The notes under the pieces are model-generated. The model was not told the DNA's origin, did no database searches, and was given only the letters and a program-made list of their open reading frames with translations. A stretch of DNA of 6,355 bases from an uncultured Romboutsia sp. (lineage in GTDB: Bacteria > Bacillota > Clostridia > Peptostreptococcales > Peptostreptococcaceae). The stretch covers positions 1-6,355 of the forward strand of contig CALFLM010000111.1 of the NCBI GenBank assembly GCA_937880075.1, in the 5' to 3' direction. Position numbers and translations under genes: made by a program. Each line of letters opens with the position of its first letter. Positions within the stretch are counted from its first letter, which is position 1. Shown here in pieces: positions 1 to 6,351 of the stretch.

Positions 1-55
1 TTGTCGATGTAAAAAATATAATTAAAATTTTGTGATGTATATCTTATAAAAATTA

Positions 56-81
56 AAAAAGTCACTAAAACGTGACTTTTT
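56..81. repeat. 10-bp inverted repeat, operator or weak terminator
   Basis: AAAAAGTCAC at 56-65 pairs perfectly with GTGACTTTTT at 72-81 around a 6-base loop. The outer part is A/T only and the core GTCAC/GTGAC carries three G-C pairs. Two readings are possible. It could be a bidirectional intrinsic terminator insulating the operon from an upstream gene, since it ends in five Ts. It could instead be an operator for the HTH regulator encoded just downstream. The core recurs around the promoter (93-97, 117-121), which favours the operator reading, while the short G-C core makes a strong terminator unlikely. Confidence 0.5.
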
Positions 82-91
82 AATATATTTT

Positions 92-122
92 CGTGACACA
101 ATATGCTAAAATGTACATCACG
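92..122. promoter_or_regulatory. Candidate operator: CGTGA / TCACG inverted repeat
   Basis: CGTGAC at 92-97 and ATCACG at 117-122 form an imperfect inverted pair bracketing the probable -10 element. CGTGAC at 92-97 is also an exact direct copy of 71-76, exactly 21 bp apart, close to two helical turns and therefore on one face of the DNA. A longer match, GTGATGTA at 32-39, recurs inverted as TACATCAC at 114-121. Repeated half-sites spanning a promoter directly ahead of a small Cro/C1-type regulator suggest autoregulation. The repeats are seen; the assignment of a binding protein is inference. Confidence 0.5.
104..112 (+). promoter_or_regulatory. Probable extended -10 promoter of the operon
   Basis: TGCTAAAAT fits an extended -10 element (TG-N-TAAAAT). 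The region 16-18 bp upstream (about 83-90) is A/T only and has no good -35 match, which an extended -10 can tolerate. Transcription would begin near 118-121, about 25 bases before the HTH start codon, and would put one half-site at the start point. This is a pattern match only; no other promoter is obvious between 1 and 143. Confidence 0.4.
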
Positions 123-131
123 TACAGTAGC

Positions 132-136
132 GAGGA
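132..136 (+). promoter_or_regulatory. RBS that sets the HTH start
   Basis: GAGGA lies seven bases before the ATG at 144. The alternative GTG start at 93 in the same frame has no comparable site, so 144 is chosen as the start. Confidence 0.7.
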
Positions 137-143
137 TTTTTTT

Positions 144-347
144 ATGAGAATTTGTTATAACAAGTTGTTTAAATTATTAATTGATAAAAATTTAAAAAAA
201 AGTGATTTAGAAAGAAATGCAAAAATATCAAGAAATGTTCTGAGTAAACTGTCTAAAAATGAAACAATTTCAATGGAAAAATTAATAGATATTTGTATTT
301 ATTTAGATTGTACTTTTGATGATATTGTTGAAATTGTGAAAGATTGA
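144..347 (+). CDS. Small Cro/C1-type HTH transcriptional regulator
   Basis: This encodes a 67-aa protein consisting of a single helix-turn-helix domain of the XRE/Cro-C1 class, of the compact YozG-like type. Helices can be read from the sequence: about residues 5-15, an HTH pair at about 19-28 and 30-38 (KSDLERNAKI then SRNVLSKLSK), then 43-54 (SMEKLIDICIYLD) and 57-65 (TFDDIVEIV). No other domain is present. It probably binds the repeated GTGAC/GTGAT half-sites in its own leader and tunes expression of the methylase and restriction genes, a role like that of controller proteins in other restriction-modification systems. The family is known; the target and the sign of regulation are inference. 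It ends in TGA, 14 bases before the first methyltransferase, and shares its transcript. A longer form from GTG at 93 (84 aa) is rejected because the extra 17 residues have no HTH-like character and no ribosome binding site. Confidence 0.85.
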   Translation: MRICYNKLFKLLIDKNLKKSDLERNAKISRNVLSKLSKNETISMEKLIDICIYLDCTFDDIVEIVKD

Positions 348-350
348 GTT

Positions 351-356
351 GGAGGA
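351..356 (+). promoter_or_regulatory. RBS that sets the first methyltransferase start
   Basis: GGAGGA ends five bases before the ATG at 362. The upstream TTG at 344, which overlaps the HTH stop codon, would put this site inside the gene and add six residues ahead of motif I. The ATG at 362 is therefore preferred. Confidence 0.75.
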
Positions 357-361
357 TTAAG

Positions 362-1462
362 ATGAACTATAACGTAGTAGATTTATTCTGTGGAGCTGGA
401 GGATTATCAAAAGGTTTTATGGATGCTGGTTTCAATGTCGTTTTTGGAATCGATTGGGATGATGCAGCACTCACTACATTTGGTCATAATCATGGTAATG
501 CAGAAGCAATCAAATTAGATTTATTTAATCTTGACAATGTAAAGTGTATAAAGGACAAATTAAAAGAGAAAAATATTGATAAATTAGATGTTTTAATTGG
601 TGGTCCACCTTGTCAGGGATTTTCATTGGCAGGTAATAGAGTAGAATCAGATGAAAGAAATACTCTTTATACAGCGATGGTAAAAACTGCTGAACTATTA
701 AGACCAAGAGTTGTGTTATTAGAAAACGTACCTGGAATGCTTACTTTATATAAAGGAAAAGTTAAAGAGAAAATTTTTGAAGACTTTGAAAACTTGGGAT
801 ATAAAATGAATGTTAAAGTTTTATATGCACCTGATTATGGTATTCCACAAATTAGAAAACGTGCTATTTTTATAGGATTATTAGACAGTGAAGTTCCATT
901 TGTTTATCCTGAGCCTATCCTTACCGAAGAAAATTATATTACTTGTGAGCAAGCAATTAGTGATTTACCTACTTTAGAAGGAGATACTGATTATAACGTA
1001 AATACTATCAGGGACTATCCAGGAGAACCCTTGACTGATTATCAGAAAAAAATGCGTAGTGGCTGTTTAAAAGTTTATAATCATACCCCTACAAATCATG
1101 CACAAAAAACTATAGATCATATTAAGTTGGTTCCTGATGGCGGTAAATACACTGATTTACCACCTGAATTATCAAAAAACTTTAAATATCATGAAAGTCT
1201 TCATAGATATAATAGTAAAAAACCATCATTAACTATTGATACGGGGCATAGAACTCATTTTCATTACAAGTACAACAGAATACCTTCTGTTAGAGAAAAT
1301 GCTAGATTACAAAGTTTTCCGGATAATTTTATTTTTTACGGTAATAAACAACAACAATATAAACAGGTAGGTAACGCTGTGCCTCCTTTACTTGGATATG
1401 CAGTTGCTTTAAAAATTGAAGAATATTTAGAAAATAAAGATTACAAGAAAGATGGGAAATAA
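362..1462 (+). CDS. DNA (cytosine-5-)-methyltransferase M1 (Dcm family)
   Basis: This 366-aa enzyme transfers a methyl group from S-adenosylmethionine to carbon 5 of cytosine in a specific DNA site, protecting host DNA from the partner endonuclease. The ordered 5mC motifs are all present: motif I DLFCGAGG (residues 7-14, cofactor binding), motif IV GGPPCQGFS with catalytic Cys84, motif VI ENV (121-123), motif VIII QIRKR (163-167), motif IX around RLQSFPDNF, and motif X VGNAVPP (from 336). The variable stretch from about 175 to 300 contains the target-recognition domain, whose specificity cannot be read by eye. Length is normal for a single-domain Dcm-type enzyme. It is followed directly by a second, clearly different 5mC methyltransferase (TAAATG junction). 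That pairing is typical of LlaJI-type systems, where each enzyme modifies one strand of an asymmetric site. It appears intact. Confidence 0.95.
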   Translation: MNYNVVDLFCGAGGLSKGFMDAGFNVVFGIDWDDAALTTFGHNHGNAEAIKLDLFNLDNVKCIKDKLKEKNIDKLDVLIGGPPCQGFSLAGNRVESDERNTLYTAMVKTAELLRPRVVLLENVPGMLTLYKGKVKEKIFEDFENLGYKMNVKVLYAPDYGIPQIRKRAIFIGLLDSEVPFVYPEPILTEENYITCEQAISDLPTLEGDTDYNVNTIRDYPGEPLTDYQKKMRSGCLKVYNHTPTNHAQKTIDHIKLVPDGGKYTDLPPELSKNFKYHESLHRYNSKKPSLTIDTGHRTHFHYKYNRIPSVRENARLQSFPDNFIFYGNKQQQYKQVGNAVPPLLGYAVALKIEEYLENKDYKKDGK

Positions 1463-2695
1463 ATGAATAAAAAATTCAAATTCATAGATTTATTTGCAGG
1501 TTGCGGTGGTTTATTTGATGGATTTATGCAATCTGGATACTATCAACCTGTTGCTTCAGTAGAGTGGGAAAAAGCACCTGTAGAAGTATTAAGAAATAGA
1601 TTAGAAACAAAATGGAATATTGAGAATCCTGAGAAAGAAGTTATCAGATTTGATATTCAGCGTGAAGATGAATTATTCAATGGTTTTGATGATCCGGATT
1701 ATGGACAAAACGATGGTTTAGATATGTTAGTTAATAAAAATCATGGAATAGATATTGTGATTGGTGGACCACCTTGTCAGGCATATTCAGTAGCAGGAAG
1801 AAATGCAGGAAGAATGAAGGATGATTACAGAAATTATTTGTTTGAACATTATATTTCTGTAATCAATAGATATCAGCCAAAGCTTTTTGTGTTTGAAAAT
1901 GTCCCTGGAATGCTGAGCGCAATGCCTGATGGTACTTTAATAACTGATTTAATTAAGAGAGATTTATCAAAAATTGGATATGAAATAATAGATGATATTA
2001 GAGAAAATGCATTAATTGATACAAGTCAATTTGGTGTGCCACAGACTAGAAAAAGAGTTATTTTAATTGGTATTAGATCGGATTGTGTGAAAAATCCACA
2101 AGACATTTTAAGAGTATTTTATCAAGATATTTTACCAAAATATAAATCTAATAGAATTTATACTTTGGAAAATGCGATTGGTGATTTGCCTCCTATTTAT
2201 CCTGTTAAACCCTATAGAAAAAATGGAAGAAATGTATCCCATGAAGTATGTGGTCATACAGATATAACTTGGCATGTTCCAAGATATCAAAATGAACGTG
2301 ATATAGAGGTTTTCAAAAAATTATGTAAGGATATAGAAGATAAAACAAATCTTTATTCAAGTACAGATAGTTTAATTAAGTTATATGAAGAAACAACTGG
2401 TAAGAAGACTTCTGTACACAAATATCATGTATTAAAAAAAGATGAGCCAAGTACCACAATATTGGCTCATTTACACAAAGATGGTTTTAGATTTATACAT
2501 TATGATAGTAAACAAGCAAGAACAATAACTGTTAGAGAAGCAGCAAGAATTCAAACTTTTGCTGATGATTTTGATTTTCCTTGCTCTATGGGGGCAGCAT
2601 ATAAAATGATTGGGAATGCCGTTCCTTCTCTATTTGCTAAGAAATTAGCTAGCGCAGTTTATGATTTTTTAAATACATACATGGGAGATGATTAA
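1463..2695 (+). CDS. DNA (cytosine-5-)-methyltransferase M2 (Dcm family)
   Basis: This is a second complete 5mC methyltransferase, 410 aa. Visible motifs are motif I DLFAGCGG (9-16), motif IV GGPPCQAYS with catalytic Cys105, motif VI ENV (145-147), motif VIII QTRKR (194-198), motif IX with ARIQTFADDF, and motif X IGNAVPS (from 383). Compared with M1 it has a longer insert between motifs II and IV (about residues 50-97) and a different, longer recognition region (about 210-345), so it is not a recent duplicate and probably reads a different sequence or the other strand. Its ATG abuts the M1 stop codon and only a weak purine stretch (AAGAAAGATGGGA) precedes it, which suggests translational coupling to M1. 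It appears intact. The partner genes downstream point to a LlaJI-like restriction-modification role; BsuMI of Bacillus subtilis is another known system with two 5mC methyltransferases. Confidence 0.95.
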   Translation: MNKKFKFIDLFAGCGGLFDGFMQSGYYQPVASVEWEKAPVEVLRNRLETKWNIENPEKEVIRFDIQREDELFNGFDDPDYGQNDGLDMLVNKNHGIDIVIGGPPCQAYSVAGRNAGRMKDDYRNYLFEHYISVINRYQPKLFVFENVPGMLSAMPDGTLITDLIKRDLSKIGYEIIDDIRENALIDTSQFGVPQTRKRVILIGIRSDCVKNPQDILRVFYQDILPKYKSNRIYTLENAIGDLPPIYPVKPYRKNGRNVSHEVCGHTDITWHVPRYQNERDIEVFKKLCKDIEDKTNLYSSTDSLIKLYEETTGKKTSVHKYHVLKKDEPSTTILAHLHKDGFRFIHYDSKQARTITVREAARIQTFADDFDFPCSMGAAYKMIGNAVPSLFAKKLASAVYDFLNTYMGDD

Positions 2696-2697
2696 TC

Positions 2698-4479
2698 ATG
2701 GCTTTTTGCAAAAATCACAAATATTTATATTTTGACAGACTAAGAAGAACAGAAAAAGCAGAGGCAGTTCTGTGTTTGATTCATGCTTCTTATCAGACAA
2801 ATAAACATCACGGAACAAAAAAAGATATTGTTAGAATGTTAAAAAATGGATATGAGTTATTTAGATTTGATGCTGGAAGTTATACAGGTGAAAGTGATGA
2901 TCAGTTTGCTAGTCAATATACTATTGGGCATGAGCTAGGAATTTGGTTGAATTCTGATTTGCAATTATGTCCATTAGCTGAGAAAGTTGCTAGAAACGAG
3001 ATTACAATAAAAGATTATTTTGATATTTTCCTTTTAAATTATATTCAGCCAATTGATCATAAAATTAACCATCCATTAGTTTCTGCCTTAGAATACGTTA
3101 AAAATAAGGGAACTCAAACTTTAACTAAAGAAGATTTAAAGAATATTTATAGTTTTTCATCAGATTCAGATAAAAATGATATTAATGGATTATTTAATAT
3201 GTTTATTGGTTCAAACTATTTTTCAAAAATAAGTTCAAATGAGCTGACTATTAATTACCCTATAGATGATATTTTAGAATGTTGTAATAAAAAATACGTA
3301 GAATATGCGGAAGAAGAAGTTACTGAATATTTTTCTGATGTAAAGGATTATGTTGAATATTTAACTACAGACCATCGTTCTTTTAAGCTGTTAAAGGATA
3401 AATTCTATCTTGATAAAAATATAAATAAGAATAGCAATGAAGAAATAGGTTACAACAAAATCTTTTACGGTATCCCTGGTTGTGGTAAAAGTTTTCATAT
3501 TGAAAAAGAGGTATTAGAAAAAGTTGATGAAGAAAACAACGTTTTCAGAACAACTTTCTATCTAGATTATTCTAATAGTGACTTTATTGGTCAGATTTAT
3601 CCTAAAGTAGATAAGGACGGCAATGTTTCTTATGAAGAAGTTCCTGGACCATTTACTAAAGCTCTTGAAAGAGCTTTAGACCTTAAAAATGATGAGATGG
3701 TTTATCTAGTTATTGAAGAAATCAACAGAGGTAATGCTGCTGCTATATTTGGCGATACATTTCAATTATTAGATAGATTAAGAGAAAATAGAGATGGTAG
3801 AGTAATAGGTGATAGTGAATATCCTATTTCGAATTCATTTATTGAAGGATACTTTACAAAGAAAGGAATAAAGTTTACTCCTAATAAAATTTTTATACCA
3901 CATAACTTAACTATTTTGGCTACTATGAATACAAGTGACCAAAATGTATTTCCTCTTGATACTGCATTCAAGAGAAGATGGGATAGAGAAAAAGTTGTAA
4001 ACAATTGGGATAAAGCAAATGATGTTAAATCATTATTTATACCTTACACAGATGTAACATGGGAAAAGTTTGCAACTACTATCAACAAAGCTATGATCAA
4101 AGAAAGTCAGGATGCTGATGCTCCTGTTTCTGAAGATAAACAAATGGGGACTCATTTTGCTAGAAATAACATGTTATCCTCACATAAAGATAATCAATTA
4201 GATATTAATGAGAAAGATAAAGCTAAGAGCTTCACAAACAATGTATTGGATTACTTATATAATGATGTTACTAAATTTGACCACGATATCTTATTTAATA
4301 GTAAAATAGCGACTATCGATGATATTTATGATTTAGTTGATAAATATGAAAAAGATCACAATATAAATTCATCTAAAGTATTTAAAAATATATTTAAGTC
4401 GAAGATTGTAGAAAAGTTAACCGGACAGTCAGAAGAAGATACAGAACAAGCAGAAGAAGACATCGATGATGAAGAATAA
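2698..4479 (+). CDS. McrB-like AAA+ NTPase, LlaJI R1-type restriction subunit
   Basis: This 593-aa protein is the motor and probable targeting subunit of the restriction enzyme. The AAA+ core begins near residue 250. Walker A is GIPGCGKS (258-265). Walker B leads into the McrB signature as VIEEINRGN (338-346), followed by AAAIFGDTFQLLDR. MNTSD (410-414) matches the MNTAD segment of E. coli McrB, and the arginine pair sits in AFKRRW (423-428). McrB-family proteins hydrolyse GTP, so GTP is likely, but ATP cannot be excluded by eye. Residues 1-250 resemble no domain I can name with certainty. They are helical and charged, possibly with winged-helix-like segments, and by analogy with LlaJI R1 and McrB would bind the target DNA. 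The last 18 residues are strikingly acidic (EEDTEQAEEDIDDEE). A GGGAG site at 2683-2687 precedes the ATG, two bases after the M2 stop. Its 3' end overlaps the endonuclease gene by 14 bases, which implies coupled translation and a complex with that partner, as McrB pairs with McrC. Confidence 0.9.
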   Translation: MAFCKNHKYLYFDRLRRTEKAEAVLCLIHASYQTNKHHGTKKDIVRMLKNGYELFRFDAGSYTGESDDQFASQYTIGHELGIWLNSDLQLCPLAEKVARNEITIKDYFDIFLLNYIQPIDHKINHPLVSALEYVKNKGTQTLTKEDLKNIYSFSSDSDKNDINGLFNMFIGSNYFSKISSNELTINYPIDDILECCNKKYVEYAEEEVTEYFSDVKDYVEYLTTDHRSFKLLKDKFYLDKNINKNSNEEIGYNKIFYGIPGCGKSFHIEKEVLEKVDEENNVFRTTFYLDYSNSDFIGQIYPKVDKDGNVSYEEVPGPFTKALERALDLKNDEMVYLVIEEINRGNAAAIFGDTFQLLDRLRENRDGRVIGDSEYPISNSFIEGYFTKKGIKFTPNKIFIPHNLTILATMNTSDQNVFPLDTAFKRRWDREKVVNNWDKANDVKSLFIPYTDVTWEKFATTINKAMIKESQDADAPVSEDKQMGTHFARNNMLSSHKDNQLDINEKDKAKSFTNNVLDYLYNDVTKFDHDILFNSKIATIDDIYDLVDKYEKDHNINSSKVFKNIFKSKIVEKLTGQSEEDTEQAEEDIDDEE

Positions 4480-5524
4480 GACAATAGAAATCATATCTGT
4501 AAATAAATCAAATAACTTTGTAGGAATTAAAACAGGAGAAGGTTCTGTACAACTATATGTACCTAGTGTATTTAGGCAAGATGAAAATATAAAAAAAGAT
4601 ATTTTAATATTTATAAAATCGATATCTATTGCTAAAAAGTTACATCAGGATAAAATTCAAAATGGTAAGAATGTAAATGATAAAATATGGCCCATTGATT
4701 CTTATTTATGGATTATTAGGGATTATCTAGATAATGGTTATTATTATAATCGTGAAAAGAGATATTCCAATTCAAATAGTGGCAAAATTGACTGGAAAAG
4801 AACTTTAAGAAATATGCCTATCTATTCAAACGGGAACATTATTTATGATAAGTTTGTAACTTCAAAAATGTCAGCAACAAATGATATTATTGCTCAAACA
4901 TATAGACTATGTTTAAAACAAGCGTTACAAAGAATAGGTTGGTTATTTAACTATAACTTCTATGTAGAAACACAACAGATTTTTTCTATATCAGAAATGG
5001 TAGCTGAAATAAGAAGAGAATTAAATCAAACATTTGATGATGTTAAGAATCTTAGATATAAACATATGCTTAAAATATTGAGAAATACAGAAGGTGAAAA
5101 AGTAGCCTCTAGTATATGCTCATATGGAATTACGAATTACCATTATGTATTTGAAACAATGGTAGATATGATTTTTGATGGTATAACAGAAGAAAAGAGT
5201 AATTACAATCCTAATGGTTATTGGAAACTTAATAATAAGAAACCTAAAAAAGCTTCATCTCTTATGCCTGATACCATCTTAAAAAGAGATGATAAGACCT
5301 ATATATTAGATGCTAAGATGTATCAATATGGTGCAACGCATGATGTTTCAAAATTACCTAATACTCAATCTTTACAAAAACAGATTACTTATGGTGATTA
5401 TGTACATAATAATTTAGGAGATCAATTTGTTAGAAATGCTTTTATTCTACCGTATAATAAAGAACTAGAATCATTTAAAAAAGATAATAACTTAATATGT
5501 TACTATGATGATAATTTAGTTTAG
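4466..5524 (+). CDS. LlaJI-family restriction endonuclease (R2), probably frameshifted
   Basis: This 352-aa open frame is the nuclease subunit. A PD-(D/E)XK site is visible as PD at 268-269 and DAK at 282-284 (key residues Asp269, Asp282, Lys284), followed by QKQITYGDYV (from about 304). The segment GKIDWKRTLRNMPIY (from about residue 106) is a conserved-looking feature of the LlaJI R2 family. R2 would cut DNA when engaged by the AAA+ partner. The ATG at 4466 lies inside the R1 gene (14-base overlap); ATG at 4469 is an equal alternative. The frame stops at TAG (5522-5524), but family-like sequence resumes immediately in the +1 frame and runs to 5702, so the intact protein would be about 411 aa. 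Removing one T from the GTTTAGC at 5519-5525 gives an unbroken reading through NLV-SYAYVDW. The nuclease motifs lie before the break, but the loss of 59 C-terminal residues probably impairs folding. Alternatives are a sequencing error or +1 recoding. Confidence 0.85.
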   Translation: MMKNKTIEIISVNKSNNFVGIKTGEGSVQLYVPSVFRQDENIKKDILIFIKSISIAKKLHQDKIQNGKNVNDKIWPIDSYLWIIRDYLDNGYYYNREKRYSNSNSGKIDWKRTLRNMPIYSNGNIIYDKFVTSKMSATNDIIAQTYRLCLKQALQRIGWLFNYNFYVETQQIFSISEMVAEIRRELNQTFDDVKNLRYKHMLKILRNTEGEKVASSICSYGITNYHYVFETMVDMIFDGITEEKSNYNPNGYWKLNNKKPKKASSLMPDTILKRDDKTYILDAKMYQYGATHDVSKLPNTQSLQKQITYGDYVHNNLGDQFVRNAFILPYNKELESFKKDNNLICYYDDNLV

Positions 5525-5702
5525 CTATGCTTATGTTGATTGGAGAACAGATAACAAAGAAGATTATGACTATATACATACGTTTGGAATTGACTTTAAT
5601 TATTTGCTTAGAAACTATAATTTACCCGATTACAAATTAATTAATAATTTGATACTTTCTATTGAAGATAGACTTAAATTTATAAAGGAGATTGAAGAAT
5701 AA
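5523..5702 (+). pseudogene. Out-of-frame 3' end of the LlaJI-family endonuclease gene
   Basis: These 59 codons plus TAA read from AGC at 5523 as SYAYVDWRTDNKEDY, continue through IHTFGIDFNYLLRNYN, and end RLKFIKEIEE. The frame contains no ATG and no start with a ribosome binding site, so it is not an independent gene. Its composition (aromatic and charged, with a regular helical end) matches the preceding endonuclease, and its stop codon overlaps the next start as TAATG, exactly what an intact operon gene would do. It is therefore best read as the separated C-terminus of the R2 gene. It would be translated only if the ribosome shifted +1 at GTT-TAG-C or if the extra base were absent. Confidence 0.75.
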
Positions 5703-6094
5703 TGCAGTTATTAAATACTAAGAGTATTTTAGAGTGTGATGAAGATGAAGCTGTTATTCATAACGAAGAAATAAAAAGAGAATTAGAAGATTTGTTAAAT
5801 TACCCTAATTATGAATGTGCTGCAATTATTCAATATTTTGATATTGCACATAAAGATAGAGAGCCTATTATTGAACAGTGTCTTCTACATGATTGTCAAG
5901 ATGTACTTGAATTTGTAGATTTAAAGAATGGTGTAGATTTAGCTATAGTAGATGGCTTTTTAACATTTATAGTTTATGGTCAGTTCTATTCCATGATTGA
6001 TGAAACTCATTGTGTAGAAACTGGTATACAGATTAGACCTTATAATGAAGATAGAGAGTTTATTACTGTATTAGATATGAAGGGTAGTTGTTAA
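5702..6094 (+). CDS. Acidic 130-aa protein of unknown function, last gene of the RM operon
   Basis: I do not recognise this protein. It has 28 Asp/Glu against 9 Lys/Arg, so it is strongly acidic (net about -19). It has six cysteines (12, 39, 60, 65, 104, 130) without a clear metal-binding spacing, and no signal peptide or membrane segment. The N-terminal part looks helical (about 20-33 and 54-71). The C-terminal half alternates hydrophobic residues as in beta strands (LAIVDGFLTFIVYGQFYSM, then TGIQIRPY and EFITVLDM), suggesting a compact alpha/beta fold. Its ATG overlaps the stop of the endonuclease's natural frame (TAATG) and AAGGAG lies at 5685-5690, so it belongs to the same operon. Acidity and position allow ideas such as a regulator or inhibitor of the nuclease, or a DNA mimic, but these are speculation. 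The gene appears complete. Confidence 0.8.
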   Translation: MQLLNTKSILECDEDEAVIHNEEIKRELEDLLNYPNYECAAIIQYFDIAHKDREPIIEQCLLHDCQDVLEFVDLKNGVDLAIVDGFLTFIVYGQFYSMIDETHCVETGIQIRPYNEDREFITVLDMKGSC

Positions 6095-6173
6095 AAATTT
6101 TTATAGCAATTTAAAATATATGTTTTAAAGAATTTTAATTGATACATTGTAAGCGCCAAATAATGAATATTAC

Positions 6174-6192
6174 GGAGTGGCAAGGCCACTCC
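6174..6192. repeat. Perfect G+C-rich hairpin with 3-base loop
   Basis: GGAGTGGC at 6174-6181 pairs with GCCACTCC at 6185-6192 around AAG. It is the most G+C-rich structure in the window. No T-tract follows on either strand, so it is not a typical intrinsic terminator. It sits just inside the putative insertion sequence end and may limit readthrough into the element or form part of its end structure. Confidence 0.7.
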
Positions 6193-6255
6193 ATACGGTA
6201 AAATAAGTCCATCCATTACGCTAGAAAAGTCCAGTGAATCCGTTAAACAAGTCCA
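6190..6255. repeat. Three tandem 22-bp repeats ending AAGTCCA
   Basis: Units are 6190-6211, 6212-6233 and 6234-6255. Each ends with AAGTCCA (6205-6211, 6227-6233, 6249-6255), at exactly 22-bp intervals, preceded by a degenerate CG-N-TA-rich segment. The first two units also share TCCAT at their start. A period of two helical turns fits a row of binding sites for one protein, most simply transposase at an insertion sequence end. Confidence 0.8.
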
Positions 6256-6297
6256 CCATATTTAATATAAAGATTTGCATCTCTTGGTTGTAAAATG

Positions 6298-6328
6298 GAT
6301 TTGATAAGTAATAAATACTTATCAAATC
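6298..6328. repeat. Perfect 13-bp hairpin ahead of a start codon
   Basis: GATTTGATAAGTA at 6298-6310 pairs with TACTTATCAAATC at 6316-6328 around ATAAA. It ends eight bases before the ribosome binding site at 6337. It could be an operator for the downstream gene or an RNA structure affecting its expression. It lacks the G-C stem of a strong terminator. Confidence 0.7.
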
Positions 6329-6336
6329 TTGCAACT

Positions 6337-6344
6337 AGGAGGTG
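6337..6344 (+). promoter_or_regulatory. Strong RBS for the gene starting at 6352
   Basis: AGGAGGTG is a near-complete match to the Shine-Dalgarno consensus and lies seven bases before ATG at 6352. It is the best ribosome binding site in the window and the main reason to call a gene start at the right edge. Confidence 0.75.
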
Positions 6345-6351
6345 TTTTTAT

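Larger units (their letters stand above)
1..143 (+). promoter_or_regulatory. Non-coding leader of the RM operon
   Basis: No credible coding region is visible in these 143 bases. The stretch is very AT-rich and holds five copies of a GTGAC/GTGAT half-site in both orientations: plus strand at 32-36, 72-76 and 93-97, and minus strand at 61-65 (GTCAC) and 117-121 (ATCAC). It also holds a probable promoter. An open frame does run from a GTG at 93 into the HTH gene, but that GTG lies upstream of the likely transcription start and has no Shine-Dalgarno sequence, so the region is read as leader. Bases 1-30 show nothing recognisable, and no upstream gene can be identified. Confidence 0.6.

Noticed and set aside
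93..143. GTG start at 93 giving an 84-aa HTH protein
   Set aside because: It has no Shine-Dalgarno site, it overlaps the likely promoter and lies upstream of the transcription start, and the ATG at 144 has GAGGA at good spacing.
338..343. Walker B with Glu-Glu instead of Asp-Glu in the McrB-like protein (residues 340-341) as a defect
   Set aside because: Positions here are near codons 3715-3720 of the window; the IEEINRGN form is, to my knowledge, common in McrB-like AAA+ proteins, so it is not taken as inactivating.
344..361. TTG start at 344 for the first methyltransferase
   Set aside because: The ATG at 362 has GGAGGA at ideal distance and begins just before motif I; the six extra residues add nothing family-like.
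599..609. Short palindrome GGTGGTCCACC, with GGTGGACCACC at 1763-1773
   Set aside because: It is produced by codons for the invariant GGPP motif in both methyltransferases, so it is not a regulatory hairpin.
525..707. Minus-strand 60-aa open frame
   Set aside because: It lies inside the first methyltransferase across its catalytic motif and has no domain or ribosome binding site; it is a shadow frame.
3762..4004. Minus-strand 80-aa open frame
   Set aside because: It is antisense to the conserved AAA+ core of the McrB-like gene, which fully explains it.
5527..5640. 37-codon frame starting ATG at 5527
   Set aside because: It is in the third frame over the endonuclease tail, ends in the middle of it, and has no ribosome binding site; the 59-codon frame to 5702 explains the region better.
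6110..6129. TTTAAAA / TTTTAAA inverted repeat as operon terminator
   Set aside because: The stem is A/T only and no T-tract follows; such matches are expected by chance in this composition. No convincing terminator is seen after 6094.
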